Positions 7,344 to 11,910 of a DNA stretch of 27,102 nt are shown here, piece by piece; the first letter of the stretch is position 1; each line of letters starts with the position of its first letter. The DNA lies in the IMG/VR virus record IMGVR_UViG_3300034122_000266, positions 1-27,102 of that record. One strand, written 5' to 3'. Position numbers and translations under genes: made by a program. The notes beneath the pieces are model-generated. The model saw nothing but the letters and a program-made list of their open reading frames with translations, had not been told where the DNA came from and made no database searches. This DNA comes from a virus.

Positions 7344-7360
7344 GACCGCTTACGGCGGTC
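7344..7360 (-). promoter_or_regulatory. Small palindrome/hairpin in leader of HTH regulator gene
   Basis: GACCGC and GCGGTC arms (6 bp) around a 5-base loop lie 20 bases before the regulator's ATG. No run of T follows on the minus strand, so it is not a normal terminator. It could be an operator for the adjacent regulator or an RNA hairpin affecting its translation. The rest of 7325-7422 shows no gene and no convincing promoter. Confidence 0.35.
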
Positions 7361-7422
7361 AGTCGGCATACTCACATAGAAGGGGAGACAAACGTAAAGG
7401 AGCTATGCGTATGCTGCGTAGG

Positions 7423-7509
7423 TTACTTGCCACCTATCGCTAGGCCGAAGGGTGAGGTACTCGCTACACCAGTTCTATCCTTGACGATTATTAATCGAAA
7501 AGCTGGCAT
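7423..7509 (-). CDS. Tiny ORF, 28 residues
   Basis: A short frame, MPAFRLIIVKDRTGVASTS then a Pro/Gly-rich end, follows the cysteine-rich peptide gene on the same strand. It is preceded by a good ribosome site (GAGGGAAAGCGG, about 1-9 bases before the ATG). The upstream stop is only 16 bases away, fitting the spacing of this operon. The protein looks like a beta strand pair and has no membrane segment. With so few residues, chance cannot be excluded; the ribosome site and packing are the main support. Confidence 0.4.
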   Translation of the reverse strand: MPAFRLIIVKDRTGVASTSPFGLAIGGK

Positions 7510-7525
7510 CCGCTTTCCCTCATGG

Positions 7526-7672
7526 TTAATAGCAATTCGTATTGCAGCTAGCACCATAACAGCAAGTTGTACAAGTTACACACCGACCAGCATCACAGTA
7601 TGTATGATAGGTACAAGTAGCGTAAACGAGTGGTGCTGTAACGGCTAACCAGAGTGCGAATAGGTATTTCAT
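7526..7672 (-). CDS. Cysteine-rich secreted peptide, 48 residues
   Basis: The gene is preceded by a near-perfect ribosome site (AAGGAGGAG). Residues 1-18 (MKYLFALWLAVTAPLVYA) form a clean signal peptide with VYA before the cut. The mature 30-residue part has eight cysteines (CTYHTYC, CVTCTTCCY, then two near the end) and many Thr/Tyr, with no lysine, so it should be a compact disulfide-rich peptide in the periplasm or outside the cell. It lies in the leftward early operon between the SSB-like gene and the regulator, an unexpected place for a secreted product. No family is recognised; a host-interaction or exclusion role is speculation. Confidence 0.72.
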   Translation of the reverse strand: MKYLFALWLAVTAPLVYATCTYHTYCDAGRCVTCTTCCYGASCNTNCY

Positions 7673-7681
7673 AACTCCTCC

Positions 7682-7921
7682 TTAGAATGGTGCGTCACTA
7701 AGATCATCGTCTTGAAACTCGGCCTTCTTTGCTGGCTTTTTAGTTTCCTTCTCCTTGACCGCTAGAGAGAAAAACTTACCGTTCTTGCCTTCCTTAAGCC
7801 AGCCAGAGAGCCAGTAATCCTTGCCATCGATGTTTATTGTGCCGCTATAGTCCGGGTGCTTGTCAGACTGTTTGTTTGAGTTACGGCCTAGCATCCCGCG
7901 ATTAGTGTTGTCGTATTCCAT
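7682..7921 (-). CDS. SSB-like small protein (possible DUF736-type OB fold)
   Basis: 79 residues. The body (residues about 22-56) looks like beta strands (SGTINIDGKDYWLSGWLKEG, KFFSLAVKEK), then a Lys-rich linker and an acidic end QDDDLSDAPF. The acidic tail ending in Pro-Phe is like the protein-docking tip of single-stranded DNA-binding proteins. It lies directly downstream of the ERF annealing gene (3 bases apart), which is a common partnership. From memory it resembles small DUF736-like phage proteins. I infer single-strand binding in recombination; the family name is not certain. Confidence 0.6.
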   Translation of the reverse strand: MEYDNTNRGMLGRNSNKQSDKHPDYSGTINIDGKDYWLSGWLKEGKNGKFFSLAVKEKETKKPAKKAEFQDDDLSDAPF

Positions 7922-7923
7922 GA

Positions 7924-8544
7924 TTATCCTTTAGTAAATTTCTTAATTGCTGATCGTTGCTTGCTATCCAACTGGCTCCAGAGTGCAGTTTTCCAGTCTG
8001 CGTCTAGTTCCAGAGAATTGATGTACTCCACAGCTTCCGCTACCTGATCCTTGTGAATCATTAGGATGATGTCTGCTGCGTAACTACGAATCTCATCTTG
8101 AGATTGTTCGTCTAACGTATCAAATACGGACTTAGTAATCGGTTTAGCGGACTTAGGTTCGTCTGAGCCTGTGGTTGCGTCTAGTGCGTCATGCTCACAG
8201 ATTGCCAGAGCCATTACCAGCAGATACCGAGTAATGTAGGTAATTGATGCACCTAGATTCTGTACTTCATGGCATCCCTTAAGTTGAGCCGAAGCCATAG
8301 GGCAGGTGAACTTAGCAATGCCACCGTTAACGGTATCAATAACCTGCATGGTTGCTAGGTCGCTGGTGAACTCTAACGTATGGCAAAGTCCGAGTTCGTT
8401 GAATATCGAGTTGACGGTAGGCAGGAAGTCGGTGAGTTCAAAGTACCGATAACCTGCGAACTTATTGTGTCCTGACTTCTTGAGTTCTACATTCTGGAGT
8501 TTGACTCTAGCTTGCTGTAGCTTCTCATAGACTTTGGTATCCAT
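7924..8544 (-). CDS. erf: ERF-family single-strand annealing recombinase
   Basis: 206 residues. The N-terminal half carries the ERF pattern: LQNVELKKSGHNKFAGYRYF, LTDFLPTVNSIFNELGL, then NLGASITYITRYLLVMALAI with a following acidic EHDALD. ERF proteins anneal complementary single strands, supporting phage recombination, repair and genome circularisation. The C-terminal half (about 140-206) is a helical acidic-then-basic domain ending KKFTKG, whose codons double as the next gene's ribosome site. Neighbours are an SSB-like protein downstream and a 56-residue basic protein upstream. The usual family length is about 200, which fits. Confidence 0.88.
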   Translation of the reverse strand: MDTKVYEKLQQARVKLQNVELKKSGHNKFAGYRYFELTDFLPTVNSIFNELGLCHTLEFTSDLATMQVIDTVNGGIAKFTCPMASAQLKGCHEVQNLGASITYITRYLLVMALAICEHDALDATTGSDEPKSAKPITKSVFDTLDEQSQDEIRSYAADIILMIHKDQVAEAVEYINSLELDADWKTALWSQLDSKQRSAIKKFTKG

Positions 8545-8547
8545 TAT

Positions 8548-8718
8548 TTATCCTTTAGCGAATTTCTTATTGAAGATGATATTGTTAGGTTGTGTTTCCT
8601 TAGTAGCTTGTATCTTTGCAGCCTCCTTTTGCTCTTTGCGAATACGGTCAAAAGTTTTACGAATGTTTGTTTTGCCAGACGGGACATATTTGAATGAAGG
8701 GTCTAGGATTGATGTCAT
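8548..8718 (-). CDS. Small basic protein, 56 residues
   Basis: Frame begins with an ATG overlapping the stop of the gene before it and ends 3 bases before the ERF gene. The sequence MTSILDPSFKYVPSGKTNIR then a Lys/Arg/Glu-rich helix (KTFDRIRKEQKEAAKIQ) and a tail ending KKFAKG suggests a small helical nucleic-acid-associated protein. Its last codons are nearly identical to the last codons of the ERF gene and supply AAAGGA for the next start. The overlap on one side and short spacing on the other argue for a real gene. Confidence 0.68.
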   Translation of the reverse strand: MTSILDPSFKYVPSGKTNIRKTFDRIRKEQKEAAKIQATKETQPNNIIFNKKFAKG

Positions 8719-8825
8719 AAGCTGTCCAAAAGTAACGCTAGGAGAAACATTAGAAAGATGACTTTACCAGAATGGCGGTCAATGAAGTCAGCCAACTTAT
8801 CGTCTGCTCTGAATAGTTTGTTCAT
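8715..8825 (-). CDS. Tiny membrane protein, 36 residues
   Basis: The ATG overlaps the stop of the 105-residue gene (ATGA), and GGGAGAG lies 4 bases before it. Residues 1-20 are charged (FRADDKLADFIDRHSG) and residues 21-36 are strongly hydrophobic (KVIFLMFLLALLLDSL), so it is a tail-anchored membrane microprotein. Its stop overlaps the next ATG (ATGA). Both junctions and the ribosome site support it despite its size. Function unknown. Confidence 0.62.
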   Translation of the reverse strand: MNKLFRADDKLADFIDRHSGKVIFLMFLLALLLDSL

Positions 8826-9139
8826 ACGTCTCTCCCTTTATATTCACGGTCTTTGCGTTCCTGATAGAGTCGATCTTCACGGTCAAAGTAACGATCTTCC
8901 TCAGTCTCCTCGTACTCCGGTAAATTCTTTTCCTTAACGGTACGGTTAATCATTCCGATAATGAACCGTTGCAGGTTGTCCCTAAGTTGGATAGGATTTT
9001 GGTGATGCTGCGACCAAACCCATAACATCTGCGAGAATTCTTCACCAATATCAGCGGCTGTCATGTGGCAAAGTACATCTTCAGGATGTCCTTCAAGTAG
9101 CTCATAAAGTAGGAACTGCTCGAATTCTTGTGCGTTCAT
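8822..9139 (-). CDS. Acidic helical protein, first gene of leftward operon
   Basis: 105 residues. The first 75 residues are predicted helical with many Glu, Gln and Leu (EQFLLYELLEGHPEDVLCHM, FSQMLWVWSQHHQNP). The C-terminal 30 residues are extremely charged, with Glu/Asp/Arg/Tyr repeats (EETEEDRYFDREDRLYQERK), probably disordered. No cysteine motif or membrane segment is present. AGGGGATAAAT lies right before the ATG. Being promoter-proximal in the early operon, it may act against the host, but nothing in the sequence proves this. No family is recognised. Confidence 0.72.
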   Translation of the reverse strand: MNAQEFEQFLLYELLEGHPEDVLCHMTAADIGEEFSQMLWVWSQHHQNPIQLRDNLQRFIIGMINRTVKEKNLPEYEETEEDRYFDREDRLYQERKDREYKGRDV

Positions 9140-9266
9140 ATTTATCCCCTAGTAGTTACCGCTTCGAAATAGTGCCACAGATTAATAGGTAATTGTGAAA
9201 TATTTTCTATAAAGAAATAGAAATCAATAGTGAAGTTCTATTACCAACCGTCAACATTATGAGACA
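9140..9266. promoter_or_regulatory. Divergent control region between leftward and rightward operons
   Basis: This 127-base, AT-rich gap separates genes on opposite strands, so promoters for both directions should be here. On the minus strand TTGACG (about 9247-9252) has a weak CACTAT 16 bases on, a possible leftward promoter. Rightward, TATAAA at 9208-9213 and CATTAT at 9255-9260 are weak -10 candidates without good -35 partners. The dyad at 9204-9223 may be an operator. No gene is seen inside. Confidence 0.5.
9204..9223. promoter_or_regulatory. Inverted repeat, possible operator
   Basis: TTTCTAT and ATAGAAA arms (7 bp, perfect) around a 6-base spacer in the divergent control region. Total 20 bp, the size of many phage repressor operators, and it covers a candidate -10 (TATAAA at 9208). 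The region is AT rich, so chance repeats are more likely than usual. The HTH protein at 7133-7324 is the obvious candidate ligand; this is inference. Confidence 0.35.
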
Positions 9267-9419
9267 ATGAAATACGAGAAAACATTACAAAAACTGAAAG
9301 AGACTCAACCTAAGTTAGATAAGTTCCCAGAACCAAGAAAGACTACGCCACGTGGACAACCAATTGAAAGACGAAGATTTATCGTTCTCACCTCCAAAGT
9401 CAAACCCAGCACCTTCTAA
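9267..9419 (+). CDS. Small basic protein, 50 residues (frame partly shared with next ORF)
   Basis: Frame starting MKYEKTLQKLKETQPKLDKF and ending VLTSKVKPSTF. It is the first ORF of the rightward operon. The first 30 residues look like a genuine Lys/Glu/Pro-rich helix and linker. Residues after about 34 (RRRFIVLTSK) run in the same bases as the next ORF's N-terminus, in a different frame. There is no classical ribosome site before the ATG (GAGACA only), so it may be a leaderless or weak start. It could alternatively be the true N-terminus of the next protein joined by a frameshift. Confidence 0.45.
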   Translation: MKYEKTLQKLKETQPKLDKFPEPRKTTPRGQPIERRRFIVLTSKVKPSTF

Positions 9420-9534
9420 GACTTATAGCTTTGGGTTGAGGTATTGCTATGGCTGTAAGAAGTCCAGATCAGCAGGACAGTTTAAGGAACACAATGTTTG
9501 TAAGATTTGTCAGCTAAGAAACATTACGGTATAG
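9352..9534 (+). CDS. Small zinc-finger-like protein
   Basis: 60 residues from a GTG with no good ribosome site; a TTG at 9364 is an alternative. The C-terminal half carries two cysteine pairs (YCYGC at residues 32-36 and VCKIC at 49-53) in a basic context (KKSRSAGQFKEHN), a clear zinc-ribbon or treble-clef. The N-terminal 25 residues are Ser/Pro rich and disordered. It overlaps the preceding 50-residue frame by 68 bases. The zinc motif makes the C-terminal part credible as coding; the start is doubtful. Confidence 0.58.
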   Translation: MDNQLKDEDLSFSPPKSNPAPSKTYSFGLRYCYGCKKSRSAGQFKEHNVCKICQLRNITV

Positions 9535-9647
9535 TTCACCGGGAATGGCTAGGTTCGCTACCGAAAAGACGATTTCTCACCGTCCTGCCTGACCCACCTA
9601 ATTTGTGAGATTGCCGAGGCTAACTGCCTCACGAGAAAGGCAAAGAT
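9535..9647 (+). other. Structured non-coding leader before the replication gene
   Basis: 113 bases without a credible ORF. Inverted repeats can be seen: TCTCAC (9575-9580) with GTGAGA (9605-9610), GAGGC (9616-9620) with GCCTC (9626-9630) around a 5-base loop, and TGCC (9612-9615) with GGCA (9638-9641) enclosing the latter and part of the ribosome site region AGAAAGGC. There is no T-run, so it is not a plain terminator. It does not fold as a tRNA by eye. An RNA regulator or antitermination site for the replication gene is possible. Confidence 0.4.
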
Positions 9648-10331
9648 ATGCACTACTACCAGCACCATATCGGTGACTTCATCAAGGCTACTTCTCGCCT
9701 AACAGATTCACAGGCAATGGCATATTTGCGCCTGATCTGGATGTACTACGACTCCGAAAAACCCCTTCCTAACGATATAGACGTTCTTGCTTTGCAGGTC
9801 GGGTTACCAGCCGATCAAGTCCATTTGCTGCTACGAGCCTATTTCCGGCTTGAGGATGGTGTATGGAAACACTCACGTTGTGATGCAGAACTTGATGAAT
9901 ATCGTAGCTTTGTTGGCAAGAAATCACTTGCTGGTAAAGCATCTGCTGAACAACGGAAGAACAAACGCTTAACACCTGTTGAACAGGTGTTGAACGAGTG
10001 TTCAACGGACGTTCAACTAACCAATAACCATAAACCAATAACCAATAACCATAAACCAATAAAAACAAGTAAAGCGGACGTAGAACGTCCTGACGATATT
10101 CCTGAAGATTTATGGATTGATTTCCAGAAACATCGAAAGATTAAGAAAGCTCAGATAACGCAAAGAGTTATCGATACCTTACGAAAAGAAGGTGATAAGG
10201 CTGGACTAAAGTTACCTCAGGTAATGGAAAAAATGATTGTGAACAACTGGCAAGGGTTTCACGCAGAGTGGGTTAAACCAAAAGAAACTAAGCAGACAGA
10301 CTGGTGGATGAACGACAGGAGGATCAAATGA
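9648..10331 (+). CDS. DUF1376 (YdaU-like) phage replication initiation protein
   Basis: 227 residues. The N-terminal 80 residues match the DUF1376 winged-helix type (MHYYQHHIGDFIKATSRL, MAYLRLIWMYYDSEKPLP, then WKHSRCDAELDEYRSF). A variable linker at about 105-145 includes a duplicated seven-residue unit TNNHKPI. The C-terminal third (about 145-227, DDIPEDLWIDFQKHRKIKKA, VNNWQGFHAEW) resembles the end of phage O-like replication proteins. Proteins of this kind bind the phage origin and recruit helicase. The DNA of the linker carries the repeat array annotated separately, so the gene probably contains the origin it serves, as lambda O does. Its stop overlaps the next ATG. Confidence 0.85.
   Translation: MHYYQHHIGDFIKATSRLTDSQAMAYLRLIWMYYDSEKPLPNDIDVLALQVGLPADQVHLLLRAYFRLEDGVWKHSRCDAELDEYRSFVGKKSLAGKASAEQRKNKRLTPVEQVLNECSTDVQLTNNHKPITNNHKPIKTSKADVERPDDIPEDLWIDFQKHRKIKKAQITQRVIDTLRKEGDKAGLKLPQVMEKMIVNNWQGFHAEWVKPKETKQTDWWMNDRRIK
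9971..10017. repeat. Iteron-like array: four GTTGAAC/GTTCAAC sites at 11-bp steps
   Basis: GTTGAAC occurs at 9978-9984 and 9989-9995, and its reverse complement GTTCAAC at 10000-10006 and 10011-10017. All four starts are exactly 11 bp apart, about one helical turn, with two in each orientation so the array is symmetric about 9997/9998. The left part is also a perfect palindrome with 10-bp arms (AACACCTGTT, 9971-9991). As 11 is not a multiple of 3, the spacing is not a by-product of a protein repeat. Best read as binding sites for the initiator encoded by the same gene. Confidence 0.72.
10019..10060 (+). repeat. 21-bp perfect tandem repeat, AT-rich (possible unwinding element)
   Basis: Two exact copies of a 21-bp unit (10019-10039 and 10040-10060), A-rich on this strand with almost no G, built from AACCAATAACC and ATAAACC pieces, followed by AAAAACAAG. 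The unit is in frame and encodes TNNHKPI twice. It lies immediately beside the iteron-like array, the same order (binding sites, then AT-rich tract) as in lambda ori. Confidence 0.75.
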
Positions 10332-10756
10332 TTGGAGACTTACTAAACAAGCTGGAAAAGGTTAAAGGTTCAAAAGGTCGGTGGATAGCTTGCTGTCCTG
10401 CTCACGTTGACAGATCGCCAAGCCTTGCCATAACGGAAACTGACGATGGTCGAATCCTGCTCAAGTGCTTTGCCGGATGTTCAGCACAACAAGTCGTTGA
10501 AGCGGTAGGAATGGACTTGACAGACCTATTTCCTAACGACAACAATCTAAGTTCCCTTAAGGAAAAACATTTTAATAAACCAGTACGCAGACCGTTTTAC
10601 GCATCAGACCTGCTGAAAATAATCCAATTTGAGGCACTTTTAACGTCCGTAGCGGCGTTTGATTTGAGCGAGGGTAGGCAGGTATCGGAAGTAGACAGAA
10701 AACGCCTTAAAACGGCTGTATCGAGAATCAACGAAGCAGTTTCTTATATTCAATAA
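10328..10756 (+). CDS. Primase-type zinc-binding protein (CHC2-like, no polymerase domain)
   Basis: 142 residues from the ATG at 10328, chosen for the strong AGGAGGATCAA site and ATGA overlap with the previous gene. Residues 19-62 match the DnaG/CHC2 zinc domain: WIACCPAHVDRSPSLAI with Cys23 and His26, then LLKCFAGCS with Cys47 and Cys51. After a linker, residues about 88-142 form a helical domain (FEALLTSVAAFDLSEG, RLKTAVSRINEAVSY). No TOPRIM or primase catalytic core follows, so the protein can bind single-stranded template but probably does not polymerise alone. It likely works with the helicase at 11911 or a host primase. Confidence 0.78.
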   Translation: MIGDLLNKLEKVKGSKGRWIACCPAHVDRSPSLAITETDDGRILLKCFAGCSAQQVVEAVGMDLTDLFPNDNNLSSLKEKHFNKPVRRPFYASDLLKIIQFEALLTSVAAFDLSEGRQVSEVDRKRLKTAVSRINEAVSYIQ

Positions 10757-10759
10757 TTT

Positions 10760-11161
10760 ATGGAAATCTCTCAAACTTTTACGTTTGAAGCTGCTCATAC
10801 GTTAGCTCGGTTAGTCCCATTAGTTGAATACGAGCCGAGTATGAGAATTCATGGACATTCTTACGTTGCTACGGTTGCGGTCAAGGGTGAGATGGGTGCT
10901 GATGGGATGCTGCAATTTTTTAGGCTTCCAAAAAATAAGCGGCAAAGGGTTGACTTGTTTTACTTGCGGAAAGAAATCCAAGAGGTCAGAGCAAAGTTAG
11001 ACCATCGTTTCCTTAATGAAATTGAGGATTTGCCGCACCAGACGCTAGAGGCACTATGCGTATTCATCTTTAATCACATTAATCAGTATTTCCCTGTCGC
11101 TTGGGTCAAGGTTGAGCGACCATTAAGCGGAGATGCTTGCCGATACGATGGTGTCAAATGA
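10760..11161 (+). CDS. queD: QueD-like 6-carboxytetrahydropterin synthase homologue
   Basis: 133 residues. QueD converts dihydroneopterin triphosphate to CPH4, an early step to preQ0 and 7-deazaguanines. Visible: FEAAH (zinc His), RIHGHSY (two zinc His), LDHRFLN (Asp-His of the catalytic relay), QTLEALCVFI, and a late Glu in KVERP. The cysteine normally four residues before HGH (as in CGRLHGHS of E. coli QueD, from memory) is Ser here (EPSMRIHGHS). About 13 basic residues (LQFFRLPKNKRQR) appear inserted between the usual GM and VD strand. Activity is therefore uncertain. It overlaps the DpdA-like gene (ATGA), pointing to DNA modification. Confidence 0.8.
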   Translation: MEISQTFTFEAAHTLARLVPLVEYEPSMRIHGHSYVATVAVKGEMGADGMLQFFRLPKNKRQRVDLFYLRKEIQEVRAKLDHRFLNEIEDLPHQTLEALCVFIFNHINQYFPVAWVKVERPLSGDACRYDGVK

Positions 11162-11898
11162 TCCACTATCACGGCCTTCCAATAACCCCGGCAACAGCAG
11201 CTCTAAGGGCGATAAGTGGTGGTCATGCGTTTGTTTCCTTTAGACATTCAGACCAACTAACGATAGCGTTAGAGGCTTCTCAGTCTTTTGCTGTGGATAA
11301 CGGGGCTTTCAGCGCGTGGAAATCCGGCAATCCTGTAGAAGATTGGATTCCGTTTTATCAATGGGTGGATAGATTGCGACGTTATCCAGCGTTTGATTTT
11401 GCTGTAATCCCAGACGTTATTGACGGTGACGAAAAGGCAAATGATGACTTGCTGGATGAGTTTCCTTTTGCGGTTTATGTTGGCGCACCGGTATGGCATT
11501 TGCATGAGAGCCTAGATAGATTGGATCGGCTAGTAACTAAGTATCCAAGGATTTGTTTAGGCTCGTCTGGTGATTTTGCAAACATAGGAACCCCTGCTTG
11601 GTGGAGTCGGATGGCTGAGGCAATGGATGTTATTTGCGACGATGAAGGATTGCCAAAGACTAAGATTCACGGTTTGCGGATGCTGAATCCTGATGTCTTT
11701 ACGAGATTTCCATTTTCGTCCGCTGATAGCACAAACATAGGTCAAAACATCGGGATTGATAGCGCATGGCGTGGTACTTATACACCACCAACAAAAGAGG
11801 CTAGAGCTGCTCTAATGAGGGAGAGGATTGAATCACACCAAAGCGCACAGGTATGGGATAGAACTGTTGCGCCTATTCAGGTAAATTTATTTGATTAA
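11158..11898 (+). CDS. DpdA/TGT-like transglycosylase (putative 7-deazaguanine DNA modification)
   Basis: 246 residues from the ATG at 11158, which overlaps the QueD-like stop. Tgt-fold enzymes swap guanine for a 7-deazaguanine in tRNA; phage DpdA proteins do this in DNA. Visible pieces in TGT order: FAVDNGAFSAW (Asp47, like the DSGGFQ loop), FAVIPDVIDG (84-90), VWHLHES, CLGSSGDFANIG (133-144), IHGLRML (170-176) and FSSADSTNIGQ with Asp190 as candidate nucleophile. No tRNA-binding PUA domain and no CxCxxC zinc site are seen, fitting a DNA-acting phage member. Coupling with QueD supports the assignment, which rests on motif memory. Confidence 0.72.
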   Translation: MIHYHGLPITPATAALRAISGGHAFVSFRHSDQLTIALEASQSFAVDNGAFSAWKSGNPVEDWIPFYQWVDRLRRYPAFDFAVIPDVIDGDEKANDDLLDEFPFAVYVGAPVWHLHESLDRLDRLVTKYPRICLGSSGDFANIGTPAWWSRMAEAMDVICDDEGLPKTKIHGLRMLNPDVFTRFPFSSADSTNIGQNIGIDSAWRGTYTPPTKEARAALMRERIESHQSAQVWDRTVAPIQVNLFD

Positions 11899-11910
11899 CT
11901 AGGGGAAACT

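Noticed and set aside
7344-7360. Intrinsic terminator
   Set aside because: No T-run follows the stem on either strand, so called only as a palindrome.
7427-7648. 73-residue plus-strand frame
   Set aside because: Antisense to two minus-strand small genes with much better ribosome sites; no site of its own.
8534-8761. 75-residue plus-strand frame with hydrophobic start
   Set aside because: Antisense to the 56-aa gene, on the wrong strand for the operon, no ribosome site.
9535-9647. tRNA gene in the structured leader
   Set aside because: GGTTCG is present, but no acceptor stem, anticodon arm or correct T-loop can be drawn.
9769-10068. 99-residue minus-strand frame over the origin-like array
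   Set aside because: Antisense to the DUF1376 gene; its repeats (YGYWLLVYGYWL) are only the complement of the DNA tandem repeat.
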